The notes under the pieces: generated by a model
The model's input: the letters and a program-made list of their open reading frames with translations, nothing else
Databases searched by the model: none
What the model was told of the DNA's origin: nothing
Shown here: positions 42,461-51,702 of the stretch, piece after piece
Layout of the letters: every line of letters starts with the position of its first letter
Position numbering within the stretch: position 1 is the stretch's first letter
NCBI RefSeq assembly: GCF_039523735.1
Contig: NZ_BAAAFW010000095.1
Span: 62,001-126,000, forward strand
DNA from: Tatumella punctata
Lineage (GTDB): Bacteria; Pseudomonadota; Gammaproteobacteria; Enterobacterales; Enterobacteriaceae
Direction of reading: 5' to 3'
Length of the DNA: 64,000 nt
Made by a program: the position numbers and the translations under genes

Positions 42461-42469
42461 TTATTCACA
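42461..42469 (+). promoter_or_regulatory. DnaA box 2 of nrdAB
   Basis: TTATTCACA differs from consensus by one base and lies three bases after box 1 in the same orientation. Confidence 0.75.
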
Positions 42470-42541
42470 ATGAGAATACTGTGCATAACTACACGAAATA
42501 TATAACTCACTGATACTAATGCATAGATAGGTAAACGCGAC

Positions 42542-44821
42542 ATGAACCAAAGTCTGCTCGTTACGAAACGCGATGGAAGCCAGGAACGAATCAATCTCGA
42601 TAAAATACACCGGGTACTCGACTGGGCAGCGGAAGGTCTTCACAATGTCTCGGTCTCACAGGTAGAGCTGCGCTCGCACATTCAGTTTTATGACGGCATC
42701 AGAACCTCCGATATTCATGAAACCATTATCAAAGCAGCCGCGGACCTGATTTCCCGCGAAGCGCCTGATTACCAATACCTGGCAGCCCGACTGGCTATTT
42801 TCCACCTGCGTAAAAAAGCGTACGGACAGTTTGAACCACCGGCACTGTTTGACCATGTCACGTCAATGGTTGAACGCGGTAAGTACGATCCACACCTGCT
42901 GGAAGACTACACCGCAGAAGAGTTTGCTCAGATGGACAGCTTTATCGACCACTGGCGCGACATGACCTTCTCTTATGCTGCGGTCAAACAGCTGGAAGGT
43001 AAATACCTGGTTCAGAACCGTGTCAGCGGTGATATTTACGAGAGTGCACAGTTCCTGTACATCCTGGTTGCGGCTTGCCTGTTCTCTGCCTATCCGCGTG
43101 ACACCCGTCTCGACTACATCAGACGTTTTTATGACGCGGTATCGACCTTTAAGATCTCGTTACCTACGCCGATCATGGCCGGTGTGCGTACCCCGACCCG
43201 CCAGTTCAGCTCCTGTGTATTAATTGAATGCGGCGACAGTCTTGATTCCATTAATGCTACTTCCAGTGCGATTGTGAAATATGTCTCACAGCGCGCCGGT
43301 ATTGGTATTAACGCTGGCCGTATCCGTGCGCTGGGCAGCCCGATCCGTGGCGGCGAAGCCTTCCATACGGGATGTATTCCTTTTTACAAGCATTTCCAGA
43401 CTGCGGTTAAGTCCTGTTCTCAGGGTGGCGTTCGCGGCGGCGCAGCGACCCTGTTTTATCCATTATGGCACCTGGAAGTCGAAAGCCTGCTGGTGTTAAA
43501 AAATAACCGCGGTGTCGAAGGTAACCGCGTCCGTCATATGGATTATGGCGTACAGCTCAACAAGCTGATGTACCAGCGTTTACTGAAAGGGGAAGATATC
43601 ACCCTGTTCAGCCCGTCTGATGTGCCGGGTCTGTACGATGCCTTCTTTGCCGACCAGAATGAATTCGAACGTCTGTACGTAAAATACGAGCAGGACAGCA
43701 CCATCCGTAAACAGCGGATTAAAGCGGTAGAACTGTTCTCCCTGATGATGCAGGAACGTGCGTCTACCGGCCGTATTTATATTCAGAACGTTGATCACTG
43801 TAATACCCATAGCCCGTTTGATCCGGCCATTGCTCCGGTCCGTCAGTCGAACCTGTGCCTGGAAATTGCGCTGCCAACCCGGCCGCTGAATGACGTAAAT
43901 GACGAAAATGGCGAGATTGCCCTTTGTACGCTGTCTGCCTTCAACCTGGGTGCCATTAACAGCCTGGATGAACTCGAAGAACTGGCAATCCTGGCAGTAC
44001 GTGCGCTGGATGCCCTGCTGGACTACCAGGACTACCCGATCCCCGCAGCACAACGCGGGGCCATGGGACGCCGTACCCTGGGGATAGGTGTGATCAACTT
44101 TGCTTACTACCTGGCGAAACACGGTAAACGTTATTCCGATGGCAGTGCAAATAACCTGACGCATAAAACCTTTGAAGCGATTCAGTACTACCTGCTGAAA
44201 GCCTCAAATGAACTGGCTAAAGAACAGGGTGCGTGCCCGTGGTTTAATGAAACCACCTATGCCGCCGGAGTACTGCCGATCGACACTTATAAGGCTGACC
44301 TGAATGCGATCTGTGATGAGCCTCTGCATCTGGACTGGGAGTCCCTGCGCGAGTCGATCAAAACTCACGGTCTGCGTAACTCAACCCTGTCCGCGCTGAT
44401 GCCGTCAGAAACCTCTTCGCAGATTTCTAACGCCACGAATGGTATTGAACCTCCGCGCGGTCATGTCAGTATTAAAGCGTCGAAAGACGGTATTCTGCGC
44501 CAGGTCGTACCGGACTATGAAACCCTGAAAGACAACTATGAACTGCTGTGGGAAATGCCATCTAATGACGGATATCTGCAGCTGGTCGGTGTGATGCAGA
44601 AATTTGTCGATCAGTCGATTTCTGCCAATACCAACTACGACCCTTCCCGTTTCGCTAACGGCAAGGTGCCGATGAAGCAGTTACTGAAAGATCTGCTGAC
44701 CGCCTATAAATTTGGTGTAAAAACGCTTTACTACCAGAACACCCGTGACGGTGCCGAAGATGCTCAGGATGACCTGGCCCCGGCGGACGACGGCTGTGAA
44801 GGCGGCGCCTGCAAGATTTAA
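42542..44821 (+). CDS. nrdA: Class Ia ribonucleotide reductase, alpha subunit
   Basis: Reduces ribonucleoside diphosphates to deoxyribonucleotides with NrdB. The 759 residues (E. coli 761) include an N-terminal ATP-cone (about 5-95) for allosteric control, the redox cysteine in FSSCVLIECGD, the active-site NLCLEI with thiyl-radical Cys and Glu, the second redox Cys in IALCTLSAFNLG, and the C-terminal pair in CEGGACKI. The ATG at 42542 starts MNQSLLVTKRDGS. It heads nrdA-nrdB-yfaE. Confidence 0.97.
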   Translation: MNQSLLVTKRDGSQERINLDKIHRVLDWAAEGLHNVSVSQVELRSHIQFYDGIRTSDIHETIIKAAADLISREAPDYQYLAARLAIFHLRKKAYGQFEPPALFDHVTSMVERGKYDPHLLEDYTAEEFAQMDSFIDHWRDMTFSYAAVKQLEGKYLVQNRVSGDIYESAQFLYILVAACLFSAYPRDTRLDYIRRFYDAVSTFKISLPTPIMAGVRTPTRQFSSCVLIECGDSLDSINATSSAIVKYVSQRAGIGINAGRIRALGSPIRGGEAFHTGCIPFYKHFQTAVKSCSQGGVRGGAATLFYPLWHLEVESLLVLKNNRGVEGNRVRHMDYGVQLNKLMYQRLLKGEDITLFSPSDVPGLYDAFFADQNEFERLYVKYEQDSTIRKQRIKAVELFSLMMQERASTGRIYIQNVDHCNTHSPFDPAIAPVRQSNLCLEIALPTRPLNDVNDENGEIALCTLSAFNLGAINSLDELEELAILAVRALDALLDYQDYPIPAAQRGAMGRRTLGIGVINFAYYLAKHGKRYSDGSANNLTHKTFEAIQYYLLKASNELAKEQGACPWFNETTYAAGVLPIDTYKADLNAICDEPLHLDWESLRESIKTHGLRNSTLSALMPSETSSQISNATNGIEPPRGHVSIKASKDGILRQVVPDYETLKDNYELLWEMPSNDGYLQLVGVMQKFVDQSISANTNYDPSRFANGKVPMKQLLKDLLTAYKFGVKTLYYQNTRDGAEDAQDDLAPADDGCEGGACKI

Positions 44822-44909
44822 CCCTTTCCGTCAGGAGCCGCCGCGGCGGCCCCTGACTTTAGCTTTTTAACCGCTGAAACGTCAGCCAGTATTTATCGGA
44901 TGTTTCCTG

Positions 44910-46040
44910 ATGGCCTACACTACATTCTCGCAAAACAAAAACGATCAGTTAAAAGAACCGATGTTCTTCGGACAGTCCGTCAACGTTGCCCGTTACGACC
45001 AGCAAAAATATGATATTTTTGAAAAGCTGATCGAAAAACAGCTCTCTTTTTTCTGGCGTCCGGAAGAAGTTGATGTTGCCCGTGACAGAATTGACTATCA
45101 GTCACTGCCTGAACACGAAAAACATATCTTTATCATCAACCTGAAATATCAGACTCTGCTGGACTCTATCCAGGGCCGCAGTCCTAACGTTGCGTTGCTG
45201 CCGTTAGTCTCCATCCCTGAACTGGAAACCTGGATTGAAACCTGGGCATTTTCCGAAACGATCCACTCACGTTCTTACACCCATATTATCCGTAACATTG
45301 TCACAGACCCGGCACTGGTGTTTGATGATATCGTGACTAATGAACAAATCCTTAAGCGTGCTGAAGATATTACCGGCTATTATGACGATTTAATCGAAAT
45401 GAGCAGCTACTGGCACTTACTGGGGGAAGGTACTCACCAGGTCGCCGGTAAAGAGGTCGTTGTCAGCCTGCGTAACCTGAAGAAACAGCTTTATCTGTGT
45501 CTGATGAGCGTAAATGCGCTCGAAGCTATCCGTTTTTATGTCAGTTTCGCCTGCTCTTTTGCTTTCGCCGAACGGGAACTGATGGAAGGTAATGCTAAAA
45601 TTATCCGCCTGATTGCCCGCGATGAAGCCCTGCACCTGACAGGTACCCAGCATATGCTGAACCTGATGCGCAGCGGGGAAGATGACCCGGAAATGAAAGA
45701 GATCGCCGCGGAATGTCAGCAACAGTGTTATGAGCTGTTCAAAAAAGCCGCTATTCAGGAAAAAGAATGGGCAGAATATCTGTTCCGTGACGGTTCAATG
45801 ATTGGTCTGAACAAAGATATCCTGTGCCAGTATATTGAATATATTACCAATATCCGTATGCAGGCTGTCGGGCTGGATCTGCCATTCCAGACCCGCTCCA
45901 ACCCGATCCCATGGATTAACTCCTGGCTGGTATCAGATAACGTTCAGGTCGCTCCGCAGGAAGTGGAAGTCAGTTCTTATTTAGTCGGCCAAATCGACTC
46001 AGAAGTCGGTGCTGATGATTTTAACGACTTCCAGCTGTAA
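44910..46040 (+). CDS. nrdB: Class Ia ribonucleotide reductase, beta subunit
   Basis: Houses the di-iron/tyrosyl radical that starts NrdA catalysis. The 376 residues (same as E. coli) contain the radical Tyr in HSRSYTHIIRN, iron ligands in ETWAFSETIHS and ARDEALHLTGTQHM, and the C-terminal tail ending DDFNDFQL that binds NrdA. It follows nrdA after 88 bases and precedes yfaE by two. Confidence 0.97.
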   Translation: MAYTTFSQNKNDQLKEPMFFGQSVNVARYDQQKYDIFEKLIEKQLSFFWRPEEVDVARDRIDYQSLPEHEKHIFIINLKYQTLLDSIQGRSPNVALLPLVSIPELETWIETWAFSETIHSRSYTHIIRNIVTDPALVFDDIVTNEQILKRAEDITGYYDDLIEMSSYWHLLGEGTHQVAGKEVVVSLRNLKKQLYLCLMSVNALEAIRFYVSFACSFAFAERELMEGNAKIIRLIARDEALHLTGTQHMLNLMRSGEDDPEMKEIAAECQQQCYELFKKAAIQEKEWAEYLFRDGSMIGLNKDILCQYIEYITNIRMQAVGLDLPFQTRSNPIPWINSWLVSDNVQVAPQEVEVSSYLVGQIDSEVGADDFNDFQL

Positions 46041-46042
46041 CC

Positions 46043-46312
46043 ATGCCGGATAAACCAGAGGTCATTACGCTCAGCCGTTCGGGGCGGCAGCTCGAATGTG
46101 CTGAGAATGCCTACCCTGATTTGCTCACTGCCCTTGAGGCCCATCAGCTTCCGGTCGAGTATCAGTGTCGCGAAGGTTACTGTGGTTCCTGCAGGGTCAG
46201 ACTGCGTAAGGGCCAGGTGTGCTACCGCAGTAAACCTCTGGCATTTGTCGGACAGGGTGAAATACTGCCCTGCTGCTGCCGTCCGGTCGGTGATATAGAG
46301 CTGGATCTGTAA
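46043..46312 (+). CDS. yfaE: YfaE, class I RNR-maintenance 2Fe-2S ferredoxin
   Basis: A small plant-type ferredoxin that in E. coli reduces the NrdB di-iron centre to maintain the tyrosyl radical. The 89 residues contain the cluster ligands in QCREGYCGSCR and a fourth Cys in ILPCCC. The start codon is two bases after the nrdB stop, so the genes are translationally linked. Confidence 0.95.
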   Translation: MPDKPEVITLSRSGRQLECAENAYPDLLTALEAHQLPVEYQCREGYCGSCRVRLRKGQVCYRSKPLAFVGQGEILPCCCRPVGDIELDL

Positions 46313-46375
46313 CCCGCGACGCTCCACAGCCAGTGACGCAGGCAAAGCTGCGAAGAAAATAGTCAGCAAAGACTC

Positions 46376-46406
46376 AGAGGCCCGCCGCACACGGCAGGCC
46401 TCTTTC
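46376..46406 (+). terminator. Terminator of nrdAB-yfaE
   Basis: AGAGGCC (46376-46382) pairs with GGCCTCT (46397-46403), with inner GCCG/CGGC pairing, and ends in a short T-run. It probably also serves the convergent yfaY. Confidence 0.6.
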
Positions 46407-46442
46407 AGCACAATCGCCCGCCGGCCTGCCCGGAAAATATCG

Positions 46443-47636
46443 TCACCGGTTCAGTACCTCAGTCACTTCCAGCCAGCTATAGCTTCCATGACTGTTTTTC
46501 CCCTGTAACCAGCGCAACAGCATATGCATGGCAACGGTACTGATCAGCTCCTGCCGGGCGGCCTGCGAATGACGCAGGGTAGTAAATGTCAGGGCCTGCG
46601 CCCGTATTCCCTGTGGTGTCACCAGACAGATGCCTAATGACTGGTCACTGAGTTCACTCACCCCGAGTGCCAGCGGCACCTGTTGAGACTCAGCCAGCAG
46701 TTGCAGCCGGTCTGCCAGCTGTCCTAAGCTTTCCCGGCCTGGCCGCGGAAGATCGCCGCCGCTGAGGGGAACATCCGCCGCCGCCAGCGACCAGTGCAGT
46801 AATCCGGCCGTAAAAACCTCACTTACAGCCAGCCGCAGATCACGACCCATAAGCTCACGGGCCAGTAATGCCGGCAACCCTTCAGTTCCTTCAAACAGCG
46901 TCCAGTCAGCCAGTTTCTGCCGGATAAGCTGCCAGCAGCTCTCCATCTGCTGACGTTCACTGGCGGGCCCCGTCAGCTTAATTTCGACAATCGGCATCGC
47001 GGCACGGTAGCCCAGGCTGACGCCCTCGGGCAACGGCAGGTGGTCAAACTCTTCGGCCAGTTCACTCTCTCCGCGACCGAACGTTGTCAGCCGCAGACAA
47101 ACCGGGGCGGCAGGCAGGCTGTACTGCGCCGCCAGACGCGGCAGAATCTGCTCATTCACCATCACCTTAAACTCAGCAGGAACCCCCGGAGTAAAAAAAA
47201 TACGACATTTATTCAGTGTTACTGCAAAACCACAGGCGGTACCGACCCGGTTATCAATAACCTCTGCATGACGGGGAATTTCTGCCTGTTTACGGTTAGA
47301 CGCCGCCATCGGCCTGCCCCGTTGACGAAAAAAGGCTTCTATCTGTTGCAGCCACTGCTGATTCAGTTCAAGTTCAACCCCGCAGGCCATGGCTGCCGCC
47401 AGCGCACTTAAATCATCACTGGTCGGTCCCAGCCCGCCATTAACAATCAGAATATCCGCATACTGACTGCGCTGTTGCAATTCTTCCACCAGCGGCCCCA
47501 GTTGATCACCGACGGTCGAACGGTGGGTCATCACCAGTCCGTGCGTAAATAACCGGTCAGCCAGCCAGGCGGCATTGGTATCAATAATCTGTCCGTACAG
47601 TACTTCATCACCGGTCGACAACATTTCAATATTCAA
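46443..47636 (-). CDS. yfaY: CinA-like protein YfaY, NMN amidohydrolase-like family
   Basis: A protein of the CinA/PncC family; E. coli YfaY lacks clear NMN deamidase activity. The N-terminal MoaB/MogA-like (COG1058) domain has MLSTGDEVLYGQI and NGGLGPTSDDLSA; the C-terminal PncC-like domain near 260-397 is divergent. I take the TTG at 47636 (LNIEML), seven bases after AGGAG, since E. coli starts at the aligned position (MLKVEML); the in-frame ATG at 47654 lies before that ribosome site. This gives 397 residues (E. coli 400). Convergent with yfaE. Confidence 0.88.
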   Translation of the reverse strand: MNIEMLSTGDEVLYGQIIDTNAAWLADRLFTHGLVMTHRSTVGDQLGPLVEELQQRSQYADILIVNGGLGPTSDDLSALAAAMACGVELELNQQWLQQIEAFFRQRGRPMAASNRKQAEIPRHAEVIDNRVGTACGFAVTLNKCRIFFTPGVPAEFKVMVNEQILPRLAAQYSLPAAPVCLRLTTFGRGESELAEEFDHLPLPEGVSLGYRAAMPIVEIKLTGPASERQQMESCWQLIRQKLADWTLFEGTEGLPALLARELMGRDLRLAVSEVFTAGLLHWSLAAADVPLSGGDLPRPGRESLGQLADRLQLLAESQQVPLALGVSELSDQSLGICLVTPQGIRAQALTFTTLRHSQAARQELISTVAMHMLLRWLQGKNSHGSYSWLEVTEVLNR

Positions 47637-47967
47637 CGTGCAACTCCTGCGCATACAGCGGAAACAGGCCCGGACAGCCAGACACACTGACCGGAAAAGT
47701 AAACATAAATTCAGTCAGTTATTAAAGTCCTCTCCGCACGCTATTACAAGAACGATATTCAGTGACTGCCTTTCCGCCGATAAAATAACTGCCGCAACCC
47801 TGCGGAAAATGCATCGTTTCTCTGATTATTCTGATAAATTTCTGATTAATGAATTTTACCCGTGGCGATCTGTCGTAGTGAATGAACAACGTTTACTGGC
47901 ATAATCTGCTGTGACAGGGTTACCGCAGCCACCATACACCTGAACAACCAAGGATAACGTTTTCGGT
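47637..47967. other. Intergenic region between divergent yfaY and opgD
   Basis: The 331 bases must contain both promoters. I see no ORF or clear operator. AAGGATAACG lies before the opgD start. Confidence 0.5.
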
Positions 47968-49623
47968 ATGAATCGCAGAATGTTTATGAAAGGCTCGCTG
48001 GCGGTTTCCGCCCTCGGGACAATGACAGGGTTATCTTCACTGCTGGCAAATTCAGCCTGGGCTGCCGACGGTATCGCCGACGGAAATGCCAGAAAATTCG
48101 ATTTCGCAAAACTTAAGCAGCAGGCCGCCGCACTGGCAAAACAGCCCTGGGCCGGGGCGCCGGGGCCGCTGCCTGAAACACTGGCAAACCTGACGCCACA
48201 GGACTATAACGCCATTCAGTATGATGCTAATCATTCACTGTGGAACAACATCCCTGACCGTCAGCTGGATGTGCAGTTTTTCCACACCGGTATGGGGTTT
48301 AAGCGACGGATCAGAATGTTCTCGGTTGACCCTGATAACCGTGAGGCACGGGAAGTCCATTTCCGGCCTGAATTGTTCAACTACAACGATGCCCATGTCG
48401 ATGTAAAACAGCTGGCAGGTAAAACAGATCTCGGTTTTGCCGGATTCCGTGTCTTCAAAAAACCGGAACTGGCCCGCCGTGATATCGTTGCATTCCTCGG
48501 TGCCAGTTATTTCCGTGCGGTAGATGATACCTATCAGTACGGTTTGTCGGCCCGTGGTGTGGCGATTAATACTTTTACCAGCCATGAAGAGTTTCCGGAT
48601 TTCACAGCATTCTGGTTCGAAACACCGAAGCCGGAAGATACCCGTTTTGTGGTATACGCCCTGCTGGATGGTGCCAGCATCACTGGTGCGTTTAAATTCA
48701 CTATCGACTGTGAAGAAAAACGGGTGGTCATGACGGTCGAAAACAGTTTGTATACCCGTAAAGCGATAGAGCAATTAGGTATTGCGCCGATGACCAGCAT
48801 GTTCAGTTGCGGCACTAATGACCGCCGGATGTGCAACACCTATCATCCGCAAATCCATGATTCGGATCGCCTCTCTATGTGGACCGGTAACGGTGAATGG
48901 ATTGCGCGGCCGCTGAATAATCCTCAGCGCCTGACATTTAACAGTTTTACCGATGAAAACCCACGTGGCTTCGGACTGTTGCAGCTGGATCATGATTTTA
49001 ACGATTATCAGGATGTTATTGGCTGGTATGACAAACGTCCGAGTCTGTGGGTTGAGCCCATCGGTAAATGGGGAAAAGGCGCCATCAATCTGATGGAAAT
49101 CCCCACGACCGGGGAAACGCTGGATAATATCGTCTGCTTCTGGAGGCCGGAGGCCGCGGTCGATGCAGGCAGCGAACTCAGCTTTGAGTATAAATTATAC
49201 TGGAGCGGACTGCCGCCGGTCGAAAGCTCACTGGCCCGGGTCGGGGCCACCCGCACCGGTATCGGCGGATTTCCTGAAGGCTGGGCCCCCGGGGAACATT
49301 TTCCTGAGTCCTGGTGTCGCCGTTTCGCTATCGACTTTGTCGGCGGTGACCTGAAAACTGCCGCCCCTAAAGGTATTGAGCCGGTAATCACTGTTTCTTC
49401 CGGTACCTTTAAACAGGTTGAGATCCTGTATGTAGAGCCGCTGAACGCCTACCGGATCCTGTTTGACTGGTATCCGGACAGTGATTCGATCGATCCGGTC
49501 AATATGCGTCTGTTCCTCAGAAGTCAGGGACAGACCCTCAGTGAAACCTGGATGTATCAGTATGTGCCGCCGGCACCAGACCAGCGTAAATATGTAGATG
49601 ACCGGCAGATGACAGCCGGATAA
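47968..49623 (+). CDS. opgD: Glucans biosynthesis protein OpgD (MdoD)
   Basis: A periplasmic protein that shapes the backbone of osmoregulated periplasmic glucans. The 551-residue precursor, the same length as E. coli OpgD, has a twin-arginine signal (NRRMFMKGS, hydrophobic stretch, ending SAWA), so it is exported folded by Tat. The mature protein matches the OpgG/OpgD fold with FHMGMGF-like (FHTGMGF), FLGASYFRAV, and GMGGFPEGWAPG-like (GIGGFPEGWAPG) blocks. The ATG follows AAGGATAACG. Confidence 0.96.
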   Translation: MNRRMFMKGSLAVSALGTMTGLSSLLANSAWAADGIADGNARKFDFAKLKQQAAALAKQPWAGAPGPLPETLANLTPQDYNAIQYDANHSLWNNIPDRQLDVQFFHTGMGFKRRIRMFSVDPDNREAREVHFRPELFNYNDAHVDVKQLAGKTDLGFAGFRVFKKPELARRDIVAFLGASYFRAVDDTYQYGLSARGVAINTFTSHEEFPDFTAFWFETPKPEDTRFVVYALLDGASITGAFKFTIDCEEKRVVMTVENSLYTRKAIEQLGIAPMTSMFSCGTNDRRMCNTYHPQIHDSDRLSMWTGNGEWIARPLNNPQRLTFNSFTDENPRGFGLLQLDHDFNDYQDVIGWYDKRPSLWVEPIGKWGKGAINLMEIPTTGETLDNIVCFWRPEAAVDAGSELSFEYKLYWSGLPPVESSLARVGATRTGIGGFPEGWAPGEHFPESWCRRFAIDFVGGDLKTAAPKGIEPVITVSSGTFKQVEILYVEPLNAYRILFDWYPDSDSIDPVNMRLFLRSQGQTLSETWMYQYVPPAPDQRKYVDDRQMTAG

Positions 49624-49652
49624 CCTCAGGGCGGCGGAGCGCTGCTTCGCCG

Positions 49653-50123
49653 CTACAGAGTATCTCCCGCCTGAAGCAGCATACCGATATGGTCAATCCC
49701 GTCTTCCTGATAAACCTCAGTGCAGGCGGCAAAACCCTGTGCCCTGTAAAACGACTGCAGATGGGCCTGGGCCGATAACCGGATTGTCCGTCGGGGATAA
49801 TACTTCTGACAACTTTCCAGTACTTTCTCCAGTAAATGGTGGCCCAGCTTTCGTCCGCGGGCATACGGCGCCACAATCACCCGGCCGATGCTCAGCGGTT
49901 GCCGGTTGTCTGCCGGTACCAGCACCCGGGCACAGGCTGCCAGCTTATCGCCGTCAAATCCCAGTAAGTGGCGGTTATCTCCCTGCACATCTTCCCCGTC
50001 AATATCCTGATAGGGGCAGCATTGTTCGACAATAAACACCTGATTACGCAGCGCCAGTAGCTGATAAAGCGTCGCGACTGTCAGTTCACTGTGGTGCAGA
50101 TCTTTCCAGATAATTTCAGACAT
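49653..50123 (-). CDS. elaA: ElaA, GNAT-family acetyltransferase
   Basis: A 156-residue cytoplasmic GNAT protein (E. coli ElaA 153). The sequence WKDLHHSELTV, VVEQ-like IVEQCCPYQDIDGEDV, and IGRVIVAPYARGRKLGHHLL (acetyl-CoA loop) identify the family. The substrate is unknown. I start at the ATG at 50123 with GGGAA upstream; the frame to 50201 runs through the nuo terminator and is not coding. It lies beside nuoN, as in E. coli. Confidence 0.93.
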   Translation of the reverse strand: MSEIIWKDLHHSELTVATLYQLLALRNQVFIVEQCCPYQDIDGEDVQGDNRHLLGFDGDKLAACARVLVPADNRQPLSIGRVIVAPYARGRKLGHHLLEKVLESCQKYYPRRTIRLSAQAHLQSFYRAQGFAACTEVYQEDGIDHIGMLLQAGDTL

Positions 50124-50176
50124 AACGTTTCCCATCATCCCGCGCTGCCGGTCTTCACCGGCAGTTCTGATTAACA

Positions 50177-50208
50177 GTAAAAAAAAGACCATGCGATGCA
50201 TGGCCTTT
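50177..50208 (-). terminator. Terminator of the nuo operon
   Basis: On the minus strand AAAGGCCATGC pairs with GCATGGTCTTT and is followed by about nine T, 31 bases after nuoN. Confidence 0.9.
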
Positions 50209-50238
50209 GTGGTTATTCCCTGCGGCTAAACAAGTCAC

Positions 50239-51696
50239 TCACATCAGCGGCTGTGCCAGTTTTACCAGCGAAATCAGCGGCTGCGGGAAAATACCCAGTA
50301 ACATCACCAGTATCCCGGACACCAGAATCACTACCCCGCCGGCAGTATAGCCCCAGCCATCAGTAGTATCCCGGTGATGTAACCCCGGAGCGCTCAGGAA
50401 CAGACTGACAGTAACCCGCAGGTAGTAATACAGCCCGATAGCACTCCCCGCAACAACGGCTCCCGCCAGCCACCATAACTGGCCGTGTATCGCCGATGCC
50501 AGCACATAGAATTTACCAATAAAGCCAAGGGTCGACGGGATCCCTGCCAGAGACAGCATCATTACTGCCATCACGGCAGACAATGCCGGCCGGTGCCAGA
50601 ATAACCCGCGATAAGAATACAGAGAGTCCGTATCTGTCTCCTGACCGGCTGCTGACATCAGGCTGACGACCCCGAAAGCGCCAAGGCTGCTGAACAGATA
50701 CCCTGCCAGATAAACGCCGGTGGTTTCCAGAGATAATTGCTGTGATCCTGCGGCAATTAAGGCCACCAGCAAATATCCCAGATGTGCAATCGAAGAATAC
50801 CCCAGCAGGCGTTTAATATTGCTCTGAGCAATAGCCATCAGGTTACCGAACAGAATAGACGCAAAGGCAATGAATCCCAGTGCCGTCCGCATACCTTCAC
50901 TATGGGTTAATGGCGTTTCAAGGAACAAACGCATTATCACCGCAAAGATAGCAATTTTACTGCCGGTCGCCAGGAACGCAGAGACCGGAGCAGGGGCGCC
51001 CTGATAAACATCCGGCGTCCAGAGATGGAAAGGCACCAGTGACAGTTTGAAACCAATACCGATAACGATCATCCCGAATCCGGTCAGCATCAGAGGTGAA
51101 TTCAGACCAGCCGCCAGCAGGTGACTTCCCAGCCCGGAAAAAGTTAAATCACCACTGCCGGCATACACCAGCGCAATACCGAATAGCAGAAAGGACGAAG
51201 CCGCTGCCGACAGAATCGTATATTTCAGTGCCGCTTCCAGTGACCGTTTATGACGGAAGGCATACCCCACCAGCCCGAACAACGGCAGGGAGAGCAACTC
51301 CACTCCGATAAACATTGACGCCAGATGATCTGCACTGGCCAGTACTATCCCGCCCAGAACCGCGATGCTCAGCAGCAGATAGAACTCATCGCTATTATCC
51401 CGGAAAGATTTCAGCCATGGAAACGCAAAGGTACAGGTGGCTAAGCCCGCCATCAGTACCAATGCGCTGTAGAACACCGAATAACCGTCCACCCGTAACA
51501 GGGAGGTCACGTCCGTTGCTCCGTTATGGCCAACAAACCACAGAGATAACAACGCAAGGTTAAGACCAATGACTGTCAGTGTGGCGTTCACAACCGGGTT
51601 GCGTCGCCATGCAATGGACAGCATCACCACCACCACAGTTAATCCGGTGATTAACAGGGGGAGAAGCGCAATCAATTGTTCAGTAGTTATTGTCAT
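50239..51696 (-). CDS. nuoN: NADH:quinone oxidoreductase subunit N
   Basis: One of the three antiporter-like membrane subunits of complex I, each a proton channel. The 485 residues (E. coli 485) form about 14 helices, with the conserved VELLSLP Glu in helix 5 and KLSLVPFHLWTPDVYQGAP in the discontinuous helix region. It is the last gene of the operon, six bases after nuoM. Confidence 0.96.
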   Translation of the reverse strand: MTITTEQLIALLPLLITGLTVVVVMLSIAWRRNPVVNATLTVIGLNLALLSLWFVGHNGATDVTSLLRVDGYSVFYSALVLMAGLATCTFAFPWLKSFRDNSDEFYLLLSIAVLGGIVLASADHLASMFIGVELLSLPLFGLVGYAFRHKRSLEAALKYTILSAAASSFLLFGIALVYAGSGDLTFSGLGSHLLAAGLNSPLMLTGFGMIVIGIGFKLSLVPFHLWTPDVYQGAPAPVSAFLATGSKIAIFAVIMRLFLETPLTHSEGMRTALGFIAFASILFGNLMAIAQSNIKRLLGYSSIAHLGYLLVALIAAGSQQLSLETTGVYLAGYLFSSLGAFGVVSLMSAAGQETDTDSLYSYRGLFWHRPALSAVMAVMMLSLAGIPSTLGFIGKFYVLASAIHGQLWWLAGAVVAGSAIGLYYYLRVTVSLFLSAPGLHHRDTTDGWGYTAGGVVILVSGILVMLLGIFPQPLISLVKLAQPLM

Positions 51697-51702
51697 GGCT
51701 AA

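Larger units (their letters stand above)
42174..42541. promoter_or_regulatory. nrdAB control region
   Basis: No ORF is supported. The stretch contains a NrdR-like palindrome and two DnaA boxes, listed separately, and an AT-rich tract at 42400-42440. A putative first NrdR half-site, CCTATCTTG, lies near 42405, about three helical turns from the palindrome. Confidence 0.6.

Noticed and set aside
43580..44164. 194-codon frame opposite nrdA
   Set aside because: Antisense of a highly conserved gene; product has no recognisable domain.
49631..49653. GC-rich hairpin between opgD and elaA as a terminator
   Set aside because: The stem GCGGCG/CGCCGC has no U-run on either strand and overlaps the elaA stop.
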